Assembly (NCBI GenBank): GCA_023412475.1
Contig: JAEYNR010000022.1
Coordinates: 1-43,045, forward strand
Direction of reading: 5' to 3'
From: Fibrobacterota bacterium
Lineage (GTDB): Bacteria; Fibrobacterota; Chitinivibrionia; Chitinivibrionales; Chitinispirillaceae
DNA: 43,045 nt
The number at the start of each line of letters is the position of its first letter. Position 1 is the first letter of the stretch. The position numbers and the translations under genes were made by a program. Positions 25,774 to 34,308 of this stretch are shown one piece after another. The notes beneath the pieces are model-generated. The model worked only from the letters and a program-made list of their open reading frames with translations, had not been told where the DNA came from and ran no database searches.

Positions 25774-27204
25774 TCACCGGTACATATCGCCAACTCTTTT
25801 TATCCTTAATGAATTCGTTTCACCCTTTACCGGAGTTGTCCCGCTAACCAGCACAATCAAATCCCCCTTTCTCACATATCCCATTTCCAGTATCAATTGC
25901 TCTGCACCACTGATTAAAGGAGTAATTTCTGTACTGAAAGGAAGAAAAAAAGGATTCAGATTCCACCCTAAAGACAAGCTCCTGACTACCTGCTGATCAG
26001 GACAGAAAACAAATAATGGAGACAAACTGCGCTTTTTTGAGATGTAAAGGGCAGTATCTCCAGAGATGGTGAAGATACAGATAGGGATTTTTCCCATATC
26101 CCTGCTGGCCAATATCGCAGCATCACATATTGCCCTGGGGGGATGAATTCCAATTCTGGTAAGATCAACCAAATCACGGGGCATGTAATCGCTGTTTTCT
26201 GCTTTTTGTGCAATTTCAACCATCATCTCCACCGCTCTGACAGGGTAAGAACCAACGGCGGTTTCGCCAGAAAGCATAATAGCATCGGTTCTATCCAGAA
26301 TGGCATTGGCCACATCAGAGGCTTCAGCTCTTGTTGGGAGAGAATTATATATCATCGATTCCAGCATCTGAGTGGCTACAATGACTATCTTCCCTGCCTT
26401 GTCTGCGCTCTCAATGAGCTGTTTCTGAAGAATTGGAACAGCACTTGGATCAGTCTCAACCCCTAAATCACCCCTGGCCACCATTATTCCATCACATGCA
26501 GCCAAAATCTCATCTGCATTGCGTGCAGCTTCTGGTTTTTCTATCTTAGCTATTATTTTAATTTCTTTTTTTTTTGCAGATACTATGGATTTAAGCTCCT
26601 TCAGATCGGCTGCTTTTCTGACAAAGGAAAGAGCAATAAACTGAACATCCTGCCCAAGTATAAAATCCAGGTCTGCCCTGTCTTTTTCGGTCAGTGATGG
26701 AATAGCCAATTCGACATTGGGAAGATTCACTCCCTTGCGGGAAGAATAGGCTCCTCCGGAAATAACTGTACAGAAAAGTTCCCCTAAATTGCTGACTCTA
26801 TCTACCTTCAAGCGGATCGCCCCATCATTAATCATTATAAATTGACCTGTATCCACCTCTTTTGCCAATCCTGGATAATCGATGGAAATGGTGTCCGCAG
26901 AGGAGATGATTTGTTCGCTGGTAACCTTTACTTTAGCCCCTTTTTGCAGGGTAACCGGTTTATCATCAACGGTTCTTCCTGTGCGGATCTTTGGTCCCTG
27001 CAGATCTGCCAGAATCCCGATCTCCTTATTCTTAAGAATCTGTTGCTGCCGGATATCTTTGATCGCCTGCAATAATATCTGGTGGGTGCCATGAGAGAAA
27101 TTAAGACGGAACACATTTACACCCATAGAAATAAGTTCAGCAATTACAGAAGGGGAACTGCTGGAGGGCCCGATGGTGGCAATGATTTTAGTTTTTTTAA
27201 GCAT
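25774..27204 (-). CDS. pyk: Pyruvate kinase
   Basis: Cytoplasmic glycolytic enzyme converting PEP and ADP to pyruvate and ATP. N-terminal TKIIATIGPSSSSPSVIAEL and MGVNVFRLNFSHGTH; the B-domain start LADLQGPKIRTG; active-site IIAKIEKPEAARNADEI with the catalytic Lys; and MVARGDLGVETDPSAVPILQ, then IVATQMLESMI, which are the Mg2+ and PEP-binding segments. The C-terminal domain is complete (VLVSGTTPVKGETNSLRI), total about 476 residues. ATG 27204 follows AGAGGTG by 3 nt. A 65-residue gene ends 15 nt upstream and may be co-transcribed. Confidence 0.95.
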   Translation of the reverse strand: MLKKTKIIATIGPSSSSPSVIAELISMGVNVFRLNFSHGTHQILLQAIKDIRQQQILKNKEIGILADLQGPKIRTGRTVDDKPVTLQKGAKVKVTSEQIISSADTISIDYPGLAKEVDTGQFIMINDGAIRLKVDRVSNLGELFCTVISGGAYSSRKGVNLPNVELAIPSLTEKDRADLDFILGQDVQFIALSFVRKAADLKELKSIVSAKKKEIKIIAKIEKPEAARNADEILAACDGIMVARGDLGVETDPSAVPILQKQLIESADKAGKIVIVATQMLESMIYNSLPTRAEASDVANAILDRTDAIMLSGETAVGSYPVRAVEMMVEIAQKAENSDYMPRDLVDLTRIGIHPPRAICDAAILASRDMGKIPICIFTISGDTALYISKKRSLSPLFVFCPDQQVVRSLSLGWNLNPFFLPFSTEITPLISGAEQLILEMGYVRKGDLIVLVSGTTPVKGETNSLRIKRVGDMYR

Positions 27205-27219
27205 AAACACCTCTTTTTG

Positions 27220-27417
27220 CTAACATGGAGCTTTAAAGCCTATGCAATTTTTGCCTGAACTCTCATTTTGAAACCTTCTGGCCACTACACCCCATTTCTC
27301 CCCTGTGAATTGAACAGTGAAAATTTCGAAGTCTGCCTCTGAAAGATCTGTCAAAACCTGTTCCAACTGCTCGCCATCGGCTTCGACCATTTTCCATTCG
27401 ACTTTGGGAATAGCCAT
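27220..27417 (-). CDS. Small hypothetical protein upstream of pyk
   Basis: 65 residues, no family recognised. It begins MAIPKVEWKMVEADGEQLEQ and continues with an acidic helix and a short beta pair (FEIFTVQFTGEKWGVVARRF), compatible with a small alpha/beta fold. AAAGGAG lies 5-6 nt before ATG 27417, a strong sign of translation. It is the first gene before pyk, gap 15 nt. A regulatory role for pyruvate kinase is only a guess from position. Confidence 0.6.
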   Translation of the reverse strand: MAIPKVEWKMVEADGEQLEQVLTDLSEADFEIFTVQFTGEKWGVVARRFQNESSGKNCIGFKAPC

Positions 27418-27936
27418 GATTTACTCCTTTTAAAGATGAGATTTTTTTACTAAAATCCGATAACCTAAAATGAACACCCTTTATTTGGTAATTTTTAAAA
27501 AAAGCTTTCCAGGAATAAAAGAAGAGGTAAGCTAAATAAGAGCAGCAAGATTTGTACCTGCTTGAATCCCTAAGTACTTAAAACTCTATTCATACCATTT
27601 AATTTCCTGATTTTGGTTAAATTTAAGCAAATCCATCAAACTATAGCTTATGTGAATTATTAGAGAAATGATTTAAAAGATTAACTAATGAATAAATATT
27701 TATTTTCTTTCAAATGTTGTCATCCAATTTCCCATTGCTTATTTTAACTGCCGGCCCATAGCAAATACCGGCTTAATACAACTTGAAACTAAATCGGACG
27801 GTTGTCACTGCCGCTCTTTAAGTAGTGCAACTAAATATCCGAATCAGGTTTAATCAAAGGGGAAATAAAGTAAAAAGACGTATCTTGGCTTTTTTTTAAA
27901 TTTCCACTATGTCTGAAATTTTTGTTGTTTAAGCAG

Positions 27937-27980
27937 GGGTCGATTGTTCCTCGTCAGGGAATATCAGACCCTTTTTTTTT
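27937..27980 (+). promoter_or_regulatory. Terminator-like hairpin in the citrate synthase leader (possible attenuator)
   Basis: GGGTCGAT (27937-27944) pairs with ATC-A-GACCC (27963-27971) with one bulged A. Inside it TTCC pairs with GGAA around TCGTCAG. Nine T residues follow directly (27972-27980). It has the form of an intrinsic terminator on the plus strand, yet it ends 38 nt before the gltA start and no plus-strand gene lies upstream for it to end. The rest of the 27418-28018 gap holds only a weak possible promoter, TTGGCT (27885) and TATGTC (27908) with 17-bp spacing. Confidence 0.6.
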
Positions 27981-28018
27981 AAACATGGGCAAAACATTTA
28001 AATTCTGAAGGAGATGTG

Positions 28019-29293
28019 ATGGAGGTTGCCAGAATTATCTATGGAGACAAAACTGCAGATTTACCTGTTGTTGCTTCAACCGAAGGGCACATCGGAATAG
28101 ATGTTACCAAACTCAGGAAAAATGCCGGATTAGTAACATACGATAATGGAATGGCTAACACTGCAGTATGCAGAAGTGGCATAACCTATGTTGATGGCCA
28201 CAAGGGGATTCTCCGCTACAGAGGATATGATATTGAAGATCTGGTTGAACACTGCACATTTGTGGAGGTCGCCTATCTTCTGGTACATGGAAAACTTCCT
28301 ACTCAAACTGAAATGCTCACCTTCAGAGCCTACCTTAACGAGCATTCCCTTATTCATGAAGATATGCAGTATTTTTTCACTGGTTTCCCTCCCAATTCTC
28401 ATCCAATGGCCATTCTTTCGGCAATGGTTACCTCCCTGTTCAGCTTTTATCCTCATATAATGGAGGGGGATCCAAATTTTGACATAACAGCCGCCAGGTT
28501 GATTTCAAAGGTAAGAACCATTGCTGCTTTTTCCTACAAAAAGTCTCGTGGCCAACCGGTAGTCTATCCCAGAGTAGATCTTTGTTATGCTGCTAATTTT
28601 CTCAACATGATGTTTTCATCACCGGTAAAACCCTATATACTGGATCCGGTGTTGGTGGATACTTTTGATAAGCTTCTTATTTTGCATGCAGATCATGAGC
28701 AAAACTGCTCCACCACTGCGGTTCGGCTGGTTGCCAGTGCCCGTGGTAACCTGTATGCGGCAATATCTGCTGGTATATGCGCTTTGTGGGGATCTTTGCA
28801 TGGAGGTGCAAATCAGGCGGTTATCGAGATGCTGCAAGATATCTATGAAAAAGGTGGTACTATTGCCAAATATGTGGAATCGGCTAAAAGCAGGGACAAC
28901 CGGTTCAGATTGTTCGGTTTTGGGCACTCTGTATATAAGAGTTATGATCCAAGGGCAAAAATAGCCAAACGTTTGTGTGATAGGTTACTTTCCTCACTCA
29001 AGATTAACGACCCACTACTTGATATTGCCAAAGAATTGGAAGAAGTTGCGCTCAATGATGATTTTTTCATTTCAAAAAAGCTTTATCCGAATGTGGATTT
29101 TTATACCGGGATTTTGTACCGGGCGATGGGGGTTCCGGTAAATATGCTCACTGTCATGTTTGCAATCGGGAGATTGCCTGGGTGGATTGCACAGTGGAAA
29201 GAGACAAGTCAGGATGAAACAAAAATATTCAGACCTCGACAAATTTATATAGGGCCCGGAAACCTTGAATTTATACCTATCGAGAAACGATAA
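28019..29293 (+). CDS. gltA: Citrate synthase
   Basis: Condenses acetyl-CoA and oxaloacetate to citrate. 424 residues, type like GltA of Gram-negative bacteria. It has RSGITYVDGHKGILRYRGYD near the N-terminus. The first catalytic-site His lies in HADHEQNCSTTAVRLVAS, the second in SLHGGANQAVIEML, and FGHSVYKSYDPRAK is the substrate-Arg region. DFYTGILYRAMGVP carries the catalytic Asp. AAGGAG lies 5 nt before ATG 28019; a GTG three bases upstream is in frame but less likely. The leader contains a terminator-like hairpin and the gene is closed by a terminator at 29318, so it looks monocistronic and possibly controlled by attenuation. Confidence 0.94.
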   Translation: MEVARIIYGDKTADLPVVASTEGHIGIDVTKLRKNAGLVTYDNGMANTAVCRSGITYVDGHKGILRYRGYDIEDLVEHCTFVEVAYLLVHGKLPTQTEMLTFRAYLNEHSLIHEDMQYFFTGFPPNSHPMAILSAMVTSLFSFYPHIMEGDPNFDITAARLISKVRTIAAFSYKKSRGQPVVYPRVDLCYAANFLNMMFSSPVKPYILDPVLVDTFDKLLILHADHEQNCSTTAVRLVASARGNLYAAISAGICALWGSLHGGANQAVIEMLQDIYEKGGTIAKYVESAKSRDNRFRLFGFGHSVYKSYDPRAKIAKRLCDRLLSSLKINDPLLDIAKELEEVALNDDFFISKKLYPNVDFYTGILYRAMGVPVNMLTVMFAIGRLPGWIAQWKETSQDETKIFRPRQIYIGPGNLEFIPIEKR

Positions 29294-29317
29294 TCTTTGG
29301 GGTATCTGCTTGAATAT

Positions 29318-29359
29318 GCCCGCTTTGCCAACATATATCCTCTGGCGGGCTACTTTTTT
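29318..29359 (+). terminator. Rho-independent terminator of gltA
   Basis: GCCCGC (29318-29323) pairs with GCGGGC (29345-29350), followed by TACTTTTTT. It begins 25 nt after the gltA stop. Confidence 0.75.
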
Positions 29360-29458
29360 CCGATCCCCCGCGGTCTATTTCCTTAAAATTGATTGTTCTT
29401 AACTACTTTGTTTTTATCTATTTTAATCAGAAATCAATCCCGATTGTCTGGAGGCTTC

Positions 29459-30430
29459 ATGTTCCGTCCTGAAATTAAAGTACTGGACTGTTCTATTCGT
29501 GATGGCGGTTTAATTAACCGTTGGCAATTTACTGATGAGTTTGTGAGAGATACTTATAAGGCCTTAAGCATGGCTGGAGTCGATTATATCGAACTGGGCT
29601 ATAAGGCATCAAAAGAACAGTTCGACCCTGATGCTTATGGGAAATGGCGATTCTGCGATGATGAAGATGTAAAAAGGCTTATCGACGGAATCGAATCCAG
29701 ATCAAAGCTCTCCTGTATGGTTGATATCGGAAGAGTAGAGGAGAAGGATCTTGCCCCACAGGAAGAGTCCCCTTTCAATATGATCCGCGTAGCCTGTTAT
29801 GTTAAAGACATAACAAAGGGAGTAGCTCTGTGTGATATGGTTATGGAAAAAGGATACGAAACAACCCTCAACATCATGGCCGTTTCCACCAACTCTGAGA
29901 GAGAGATCGATGAAGGGCTCAACGATTTGAGCAAAACGTCGGTACCTGTAGTTTATGTGGTGGACTCTTTTGGTGCAATGTACAGTGAGGATGTTTCCTT
30001 TCTGGTTAAAAAGTATAAAAATGCTCTTCCCGGAAAAATCATTGGAATACACACTCACAACAATCGTCAATTGGCATTTGGCAATACTGTCCAGGCGATA
30101 ATCGATGGGGCTAATTTTCTGGATGGCTCGGTATTCGGGATTGGAAGAGGACCGGGGAACTGCTGCCTGGAGCTGATTTTAGGATTTCTCCAAAACCCCA
30201 AATATCAGTTGCGTCCTGTTCTCAAATTGATTCAGGAGCAATACCTCCCTCTTTCCAGAAAAATTGAGTGGGGGTACATAATTCCATATATGATTACCGG
30301 CATTCTCAACGAACACCCCAGAGCAGCAATCGCTTTCAGGGATTCTGCTGACAAAGATGATTTTGTTAAGTTCTATGACATGCTTACCACTCCCGAAATT
30401 GACACCAGTGCAATCATAAATCTGGCGTGA
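29459..30430 (+). CDS. HMGL-like (DRE-TIM) aldolase domain protein
   Basis: 323 residues, a TIM barrel of the HMG-CoA lyase/4-hydroxy-2-oxovalerate aldolase/isopropylmalate synthase superfamily. IKVLDCSIRDGGLINRW is the first strand, with the catalytic Arg-Asp (RDGG in place of DRE). MAGVDYIELGYKASKEQ is strand 2, and GIHTHNNRQLAFGNTVQAII has the two metal-binding His. FLDGSVFGIGRGPGNCCLEL is the Gly-rich strand found in the aldolase branch. It has no C-terminal regulatory or DmpG communication domain, so it is a stand-alone aldolase. Such proteins sometimes lie in polysaccharide or secondary-metabolite loci; the substrate cannot be told here. The start is ATG 29459, with GGAGG 4 nt upstream. 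It is separated from gltA by a terminator. Confidence 0.8.
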   Translation: MFRPEIKVLDCSIRDGGLINRWQFTDEFVRDTYKALSMAGVDYIELGYKASKEQFDPDAYGKWRFCDDEDVKRLIDGIESRSKLSCMVDIGRVEEKDLAPQEESPFNMIRVACYVKDITKGVALCDMVMEKGYETTLNIMAVSTNSEREIDEGLNDLSKTSVPVVYVVDSFGAMYSEDVSFLVKKYKNALPGKIIGIHTHNNRQLAFGNTVQAIIDGANFLDGSVFGIGRGPGNCCLELILGFLQNPKYQLRPVLKLIQEQYLPLSRKIEWGYIIPYMITGILNEHPRAAIAFRDSADKDDFVKFYDMLTTPEIDTSAIINLA

Positions 30431-30610
30431 TTACATGGAGGAGTATTTCCTCCATGCCTTCTCTGCTTACTTCATACAATTGAAAACACCACTCTCATTA
30501 TATCAATATTATATTAAACCATATCAACCCGATATATGCATGAGGCATACCTTAATAGTCCAGGCATTTTTTTGCTGCTGTTTCAGTGATTTTCTGGCCG
30601 ATTTAAGAGG

Positions 30611-30626
30611 TGGCATGGTAATTGCA
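30611..30626 (+). promoter_or_regulatory. Sigma-54 (-24/-12) promoter
   Basis: TGGCATGGTAATTGCA fits the sigma-54 consensus TGGCAC-N5-TTGCA with one difference and the correct GG-to-GC spacing. Transcription would start near 30637, giving a 35-nt leader with AGGAGG before ATG 30672. The operon it would drive ends with a sigma-54 activator gene (34309-35661). Confidence 0.72.
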
Positions 30627-30671
30627 TAATTCTCTGCATTATTTTCCAAACAATAATCAGGAGGTATACAG

Positions 30672-31457
30672 ATGTTTAAAAAAATCTTTACCGTTATCTC
30701 AAGTGCCGGTTTGCTTTTCAGCCTGTTTGCTGATGTCAAAGTGGATGAATCAGACCATATCTCAGGTGCGGGATATTTCGAATTAGGTGCAGTGCGTATG
30801 GATCTTGATCCGGTCAAAAAAATTGTCAAAGAGTTCGATGGAAAAAAGTTCGATCTGTACAATAATACTTTTGTAAGCTTTGGCATGGCCGGATATGCAG
30901 GACAAAAGCGTAACGGATTCAAAGCGGGTATGGGCTTGTGGGGAGGATATAAAACGGAATTCAGTAATGAGTGGAGGGGTGTTGCTGACAGTAATTCAGT
31001 TAACCTTTACGGGAAAGCATATCTGGATTCGGTTATCAAATTGCACATCGGATTTCTGCACACAGGATTTCTGGTGGAAAAAAGCTTTCTGCTTCATCCC
31101 AATGTAAGTCTATACGCCGGGAGTATGATTGGAGGAGGGGTTATGATGGCTCTTGCTGAGTTCATGCCCTCTGAAAATATCTTCAGAGATGTCAAAGATT
31201 ATGAATATAATGACGACTCCTATCGCAGAACAGATGACGACGATGATGAGGATCATTTGAAGTTCGCATTGGCTACTTACTGGGCATTCAAGATTAATGG
31301 CGGGGCTACCTACTCCTTTAATAAATGGTTGCATGTGGGAATGGACTTTTCTACGTTGATCCAGTACTCTTCATCCGGGTTTGGTAACCGTAGCGGAAAT
31401 TTCTCTGCAGTAAACCCAGGCGTAAGACTTAGAGTCATTTTCGGTACATCTGTGTAA
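30672..31457 (+). CDS. Exported, probably outer-membrane beta-barrel protein, paralogue 1
   Basis: 261 residues with a signal peptide (MFKKIFTVISSAGLLFSLFA, cleavage near 20). The mature chain is Gly- and aromatic-rich with alternating hydrophobic strands (GFKAGMGLWGGYKTEF, NVSLYAGSMIGGGVMMAL, NGGATYSFNKWLHVGMDFST) and ends VNPGVRLRVIFGTSV, like the last strand of an outer-membrane barrel. An acidic insertion TDDDDDEDHLKF near residue 190 may be a surface or Ca2+-binding loop. AGGAGG lies 7 nt before the ATG. Function unknown. The next gene, 25 nt downstream, is a paralogue. First gene after the sigma-54 promoter. Confidence 0.68.
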   Translation: MFKKIFTVISSAGLLFSLFADVKVDESDHISGAGYFELGAVRMDLDPVKKIVKEFDGKKFDLYNNTFVSFGMAGYAGQKRNGFKAGMGLWGGYKTEFSNEWRGVADSNSVNLYGKAYLDSVIKLHIGFLHTGFLVEKSFLLHPNVSLYAGSMIGGGVMMALAEFMPSENIFRDVKDYEYNDDSYRRTDDDDDEDHLKFALATYWAFKINGGATYSFNKWLHVGMDFSTLIQYSSSGFGNRSGNFSAVNPGVRLRVIFGTSV

Positions 31458-31482
31458 AAGGCAGATTTCTTAAGGAGCAAAA

Positions 31483-32403
31483 ATGATGAGAGTCCTTGCA
31501 TATTTTCAGGTTTTACTCGTTCTCAGCTTTTCCGGCACTGTTTTAGCACAGATGGATACACTTGTTGATAGCAGCTTAACCGCAGAAACTGACACCACTT
31601 TATCCGGATCGAAAAGCGATTCTACCGGGCAAAACGAATCAATAACACAAACAAGCGATAAAGAAATAAACCCTCAATTAATCGATACAATCGATGCGGT
31701 TATGCTGACTACAACCCGTTTTAAAAAGTTCCAGGCAGCATTGGGAAGAAGTATCACAAAAGCCAGAGTGCAGGGATATGGAGGAGGAATCATCATTCAA
31801 CCAATGGTTCTGGGCTTCAGAACAGAACCGGTTCACAAGCTGGTCAAGCATGATCTCCAATTGAAACAGTTCGTTTTCCAGGACCTCATAGATAATAGCT
31901 ATCAGCCTGTTTTGGTAAATGGGGTGTGGTTATATGGTGGAGTAGGCAATGGGGTCAGGGTCGGATTTGGAGGCTGGGGTGGAGAGTGTTTTTTCGGAAG
32001 CAACACCACTGCCACTGACTCCCTCATGACTCTCAGGGTGCATACCACATTTGGAGGTTTAATGGTCGAGAAGGCCTGGCTTCACAATAAATTAAATATC
32101 ATAACTGGCGGGATGATTGGTGCCGGTTCGATCAAAGTTACCAAATCATATCAGGATGCCAACGTTTTCGGAGGTGTTAACTGGAATGAAGATCTCAATG
32201 ATGGAGCTGAAGCGAAAGCAAGACAGGTTGGAATGGAGTTACATGCCGGGATGACCGTCTCCTTATTATCCTGGTGGCACATTGGTATGGATCTTAATAG
32301 CCATTTTATGCTTTCTGTTAATGGCTTTGGTGGCTCTGTCAATACTTTCGCAACAGTTAATCCGGGATTGCGTCTTAGAGTGGTCCTGGGTAATCTTGGA
32401 TAA
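31483..32403 (+). CDS. Exported, probably outer-membrane beta-barrel protein, paralogue 2
   Basis: 306 residues. The signal peptide ends near ...SFSGTVLAQ. A Ser/Thr/Asp-rich linker of about 45 residues follows, absent from paralogue 1. The rest aligns with paralogue 1: GVRVGFGGWGGECFF, GGLMVEKAWL, LNIITGGMIGAGSIKV, WWHIGMDLNSHFMLSVNGFG and the terminal VNPGLRLRVVLGNLG. The Asp-rich loop is missing. AGGAG lies 5 nt before ATG 31483. It probably works with paralogue 1 in the envelope. The nature of the ligand or stress is unknown. Confidence 0.68.
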   Translation: MMRVLAYFQVLLVLSFSGTVLAQMDTLVDSSLTAETDTTLSGSKSDSTGQNESITQTSDKEINPQLIDTIDAVMLTTTRFKKFQAALGRSITKARVQGYGGGIIIQPMVLGFRTEPVHKLVKHDLQLKQFVFQDLIDNSYQPVLVNGVWLYGGVGNGVRVGFGGWGGECFFGSNTTATDSLMTLRVHTTFGGLMVEKAWLHNKLNIITGGMIGAGSIKVTKSYQDANVFGGVNWNEDLNDGAEAKARQVGMELHAGMTVSLLSWWHIGMDLNSHFMLSVNGFGGSVNTFATVNPGLRLRVVLGNLG

Positions 32404-32421
32404 ACAGGACATTAGTGAATA

Positions 32422-32970
32422 ATGCGAGATGGATTGTTGGGATTGCTCCTTTTTCTTGGGCATTGGTTATCACCGGAAACAAAAACGGCAAGCATTGGTG
32501 TCGAACTTCTTAAAGAAGAAGCACAATATTGCCAGTTTCTTTGCAAATTTGATATTGCCTGGAACCGTCAACTGGAGCAGTTGGTAGATGCAGGTATCCC
32601 GCTGGGATTTAATATCCTTTGTTTCTCCGACAAATCCGATACAACACACTTTACCCGCACTCTCCTCTTCGACATGGTTAATTTTACTTATAATTTCGTA
32701 GATTCTACTGTCAACACAGTCAGAAGTTCTGAAAAATACAGACTGGTGCACCTGACGCTAAGAGACTTTTGTAAATGGAACTGTTATGCCTCAAAGGATG
32801 CAAAACTTTGCAGAATTGAAGTAACGATTCTCCCTGGCATGGCAAAAGAGCTCAATCGGGTAGTTGACATGAGTCGTGTCTGGGGGCAGCAGAAGATATT
32901 CTATCAATTTGCACCGAAAGAAATACTCAAAGAGGATTCTCAACGAAAAGCAAAGAGAGGGAGGAAATAA
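32422..32970 (+). CDS. DUF4390-like exported protein
   Basis: 182 residues. A short hydrophobic N-terminus (LLGLLLFLGHWLS) may be a signal peptide. WNRQLEQLVDAGIPLGFNIL is the typical DUF4390 core block (a pair of strands with the DSGIP-like turn), and YRLVHLTLRDFCKWNC continues it. In other bacteria DUF4390 genes often lie directly upstream of NtrY-like kinase genes, exactly as here, which supports the assignment. The function is unknown; an envelope sensor or accessory role to the kinase is an inference. The start codon ATG 32422 is 18 nt after the preceding stop, with a weak ribosome binding site. The C-terminus is Lys/Arg-rich. Confidence 0.6.
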   Translation: MRDGLLGLLLFLGHWLSPETKTASIGVELLKEEAQYCQFLCKFDIAWNRQLEQLVDAGIPLGFNILCFSDKSDTTHFTRTLLFDMVNFTYNFVDSTVNTVRSSEKYRLVHLTLRDFCKWNCYASKDAKLCRIEVTILPGMAKELNRVVDMSRVWGQQKIFYQFAPKEILKEDSQRKAKRGRK

Positions 32971-33010
32971 CCTATGACCGAAAGAAAGATAATAAAATCC
33001 AAAACCCGAA

Positions 33011-33084
33011 GAGGGCTGCCCTCCCCGGCCGTCCTTCGAAGCCCTGAAGGGGCGACACTATATTAAACCAGGCTAAAAGCCTGG
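33011..33084. repeat. Three consecutive hairpins (REP-like cluster) inside the operon
   Basis: GAGGG-CTG-CCCTC (33011-33023), CCTTC...GAAGG (33033-33050) and CCAGGCT-AAA-AGCCTGG (33068-33084) follow each other in the gap between the DUF4390 gene and the kinase gene. The GC-rich hairpins joined by ACTATATTAAA resemble dispersed REP-type repeats of environmental Gram-negatives. No U tract, so probably not a full terminator. Confidence 0.55.
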
Positions 33085-33094
33085 GATCTGGAAT

Positions 33095-34303
33095 ATGCCA
33101 ATGAATCTTTTAAAAAAACTGGAAATCGAATGGCGAATACTGATTCTGGCTGCAGTTGTGCTTGTAGCCTTCGCGTTTCCATTGCAAAGTATCTATTTAG
33201 GTAAATTGCAGAGCACATTGCTTCAGAGCGTTGATACCGATTTAGAGAGTTTACTCCGCAGGTTCCTTTCCTCTGAAGACGATTCTGTAAAAACAGTCAT
33301 CGGATCGGCAATCCAGAGAAACCGCCAATGGCAGGCCCTTATTCCAATCATAATTGAGGAACAGGTCATCGCAATGATCATTTTTTCCTTCGTCTTGTTT
33401 GTTACTTTGCTGGTCCTGGCTTTCTATGCCCTGCGCAGGTTAACCAGACCTTTACGTCTGCTTGCCAGGGCAGCCGAACAGATCGGAAAAGGTAAAAAAG
33501 TCTCCATACATGGCGGTTCTGCAGGAGCACTGGGAAAGCTGGAAAAATCGATGACTATCATGCAGCAGGAGTTGTTAAAACTAAGGGAACAGGCTCACAC
33601 ACAGGGTATGGAAACCGCCTGGAGAGATATTGCCAGGGTCATGGCACATGAAATCAAGAATCCATTGACTCCTATTCAGTTATCCCTCGACAGGATGCAG
33701 GAAAAAATGGATGAGGGTTCTCAGATAGAACACCTGGAGCTCAATAGATTTGTAAACAGAATTGGTTCTCAGGTAATCAACCTGGAAAGGCTGGTTGATG
33801 ATTTCAGAAGCTTTGCCAGAGAACCGGAACCCCAATGCACCCAGGTTTCTATAAAGCAGATATGTATGCCACTGTTCAGGGAACTGGGAACAGTTGACTT
33901 GAACATTGATGGAGATGCACTGATAACTGCTGATCCACATCTTCTGTATAGGGTTTTTTTAAATATGTGGAAAAACAGTCTTGAAGCTGGGGCATCCAGA
34001 ATCCAAATCATGGTAGAGAAGATTTCTGATAAAGTTCAGATCTCTTTTATTGATAATGGTTCGGGCATACCCCAGGAGGTGTGTGACAGGGTATGGATAC
34101 CTTATTTTACATCTAAAAAAGGTGGTACAGGACTGGGATTACCTGTAATAAAAAGAATGCTGCAATCAATGGAGATTTCAATTCACCTGGAGAGTTCAAC
34201 TGATAAAGATAAACATGGAGTTACCATGATCATGCTTTACGATCCAGACCAGACAATTGCCAATCAGATGCCGCATACACATGAGCTTTTGGGAAGTGAC
34301 TGA
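33095..34303 (+). CDS. NtrY-like sensor histidine kinase
   Basis: 402 residues. TM1 about 13-33 (ILILAAVVLVAFAFPLQSI), a short periplasmic part, TM2 about 86-110 (VIAMIIFSFVLFVTLLVLAF), HAMP (LRRLTRPLRLLARAAEQIGK), then HisKA with IARVMAHEIKNPLTPIQLSL, the NtrY-type H box whose His is phosphorylated. The ATPase domain has FLNMWKNSLEAGA (N box), FIDNGSGIPQEV and GGTGLGLPVIKRMLQ. It lacks the large periplasmic and PAS regions of full NtrY, so it is a compact member. The next gene, 5 nt on, encodes its likely partner, an NtrC/NtrX-type regulator. The start ATG 33095 or 33101 is not resolved. Confidence 0.85.
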   Translation: MPMNLLKKLEIEWRILILAAVVLVAFAFPLQSIYLGKLQSTLLQSVDTDLESLLRRFLSSEDDSVKTVIGSAIQRNRQWQALIPIIIEEQVIAMIIFSFVLFVTLLVLAFYALRRLTRPLRLLARAAEQIGKGKKVSIHGGSAGALGKLEKSMTIMQQELLKLREQAHTQGMETAWRDIARVMAHEIKNPLTPIQLSLDRMQEKMDEGSQIEHLELNRFVNRIGSQVINLERLVDDFRSFAREPEPQCTQVSIKQICMPLFRELGTVDLNIDGDALITADPHLLYRVFLNMWKNSLEAGASRIQIMVEKISDKVQISFIDNGSGIPQEVCDRVWIPYFTSKKGGTGLGLPVIKRMLQSMEISIHLESSTDKDKHGVTMIMLYDPDQTIANQMPHTHELLGSD

Positions 34304-34308
34304 AAAAA

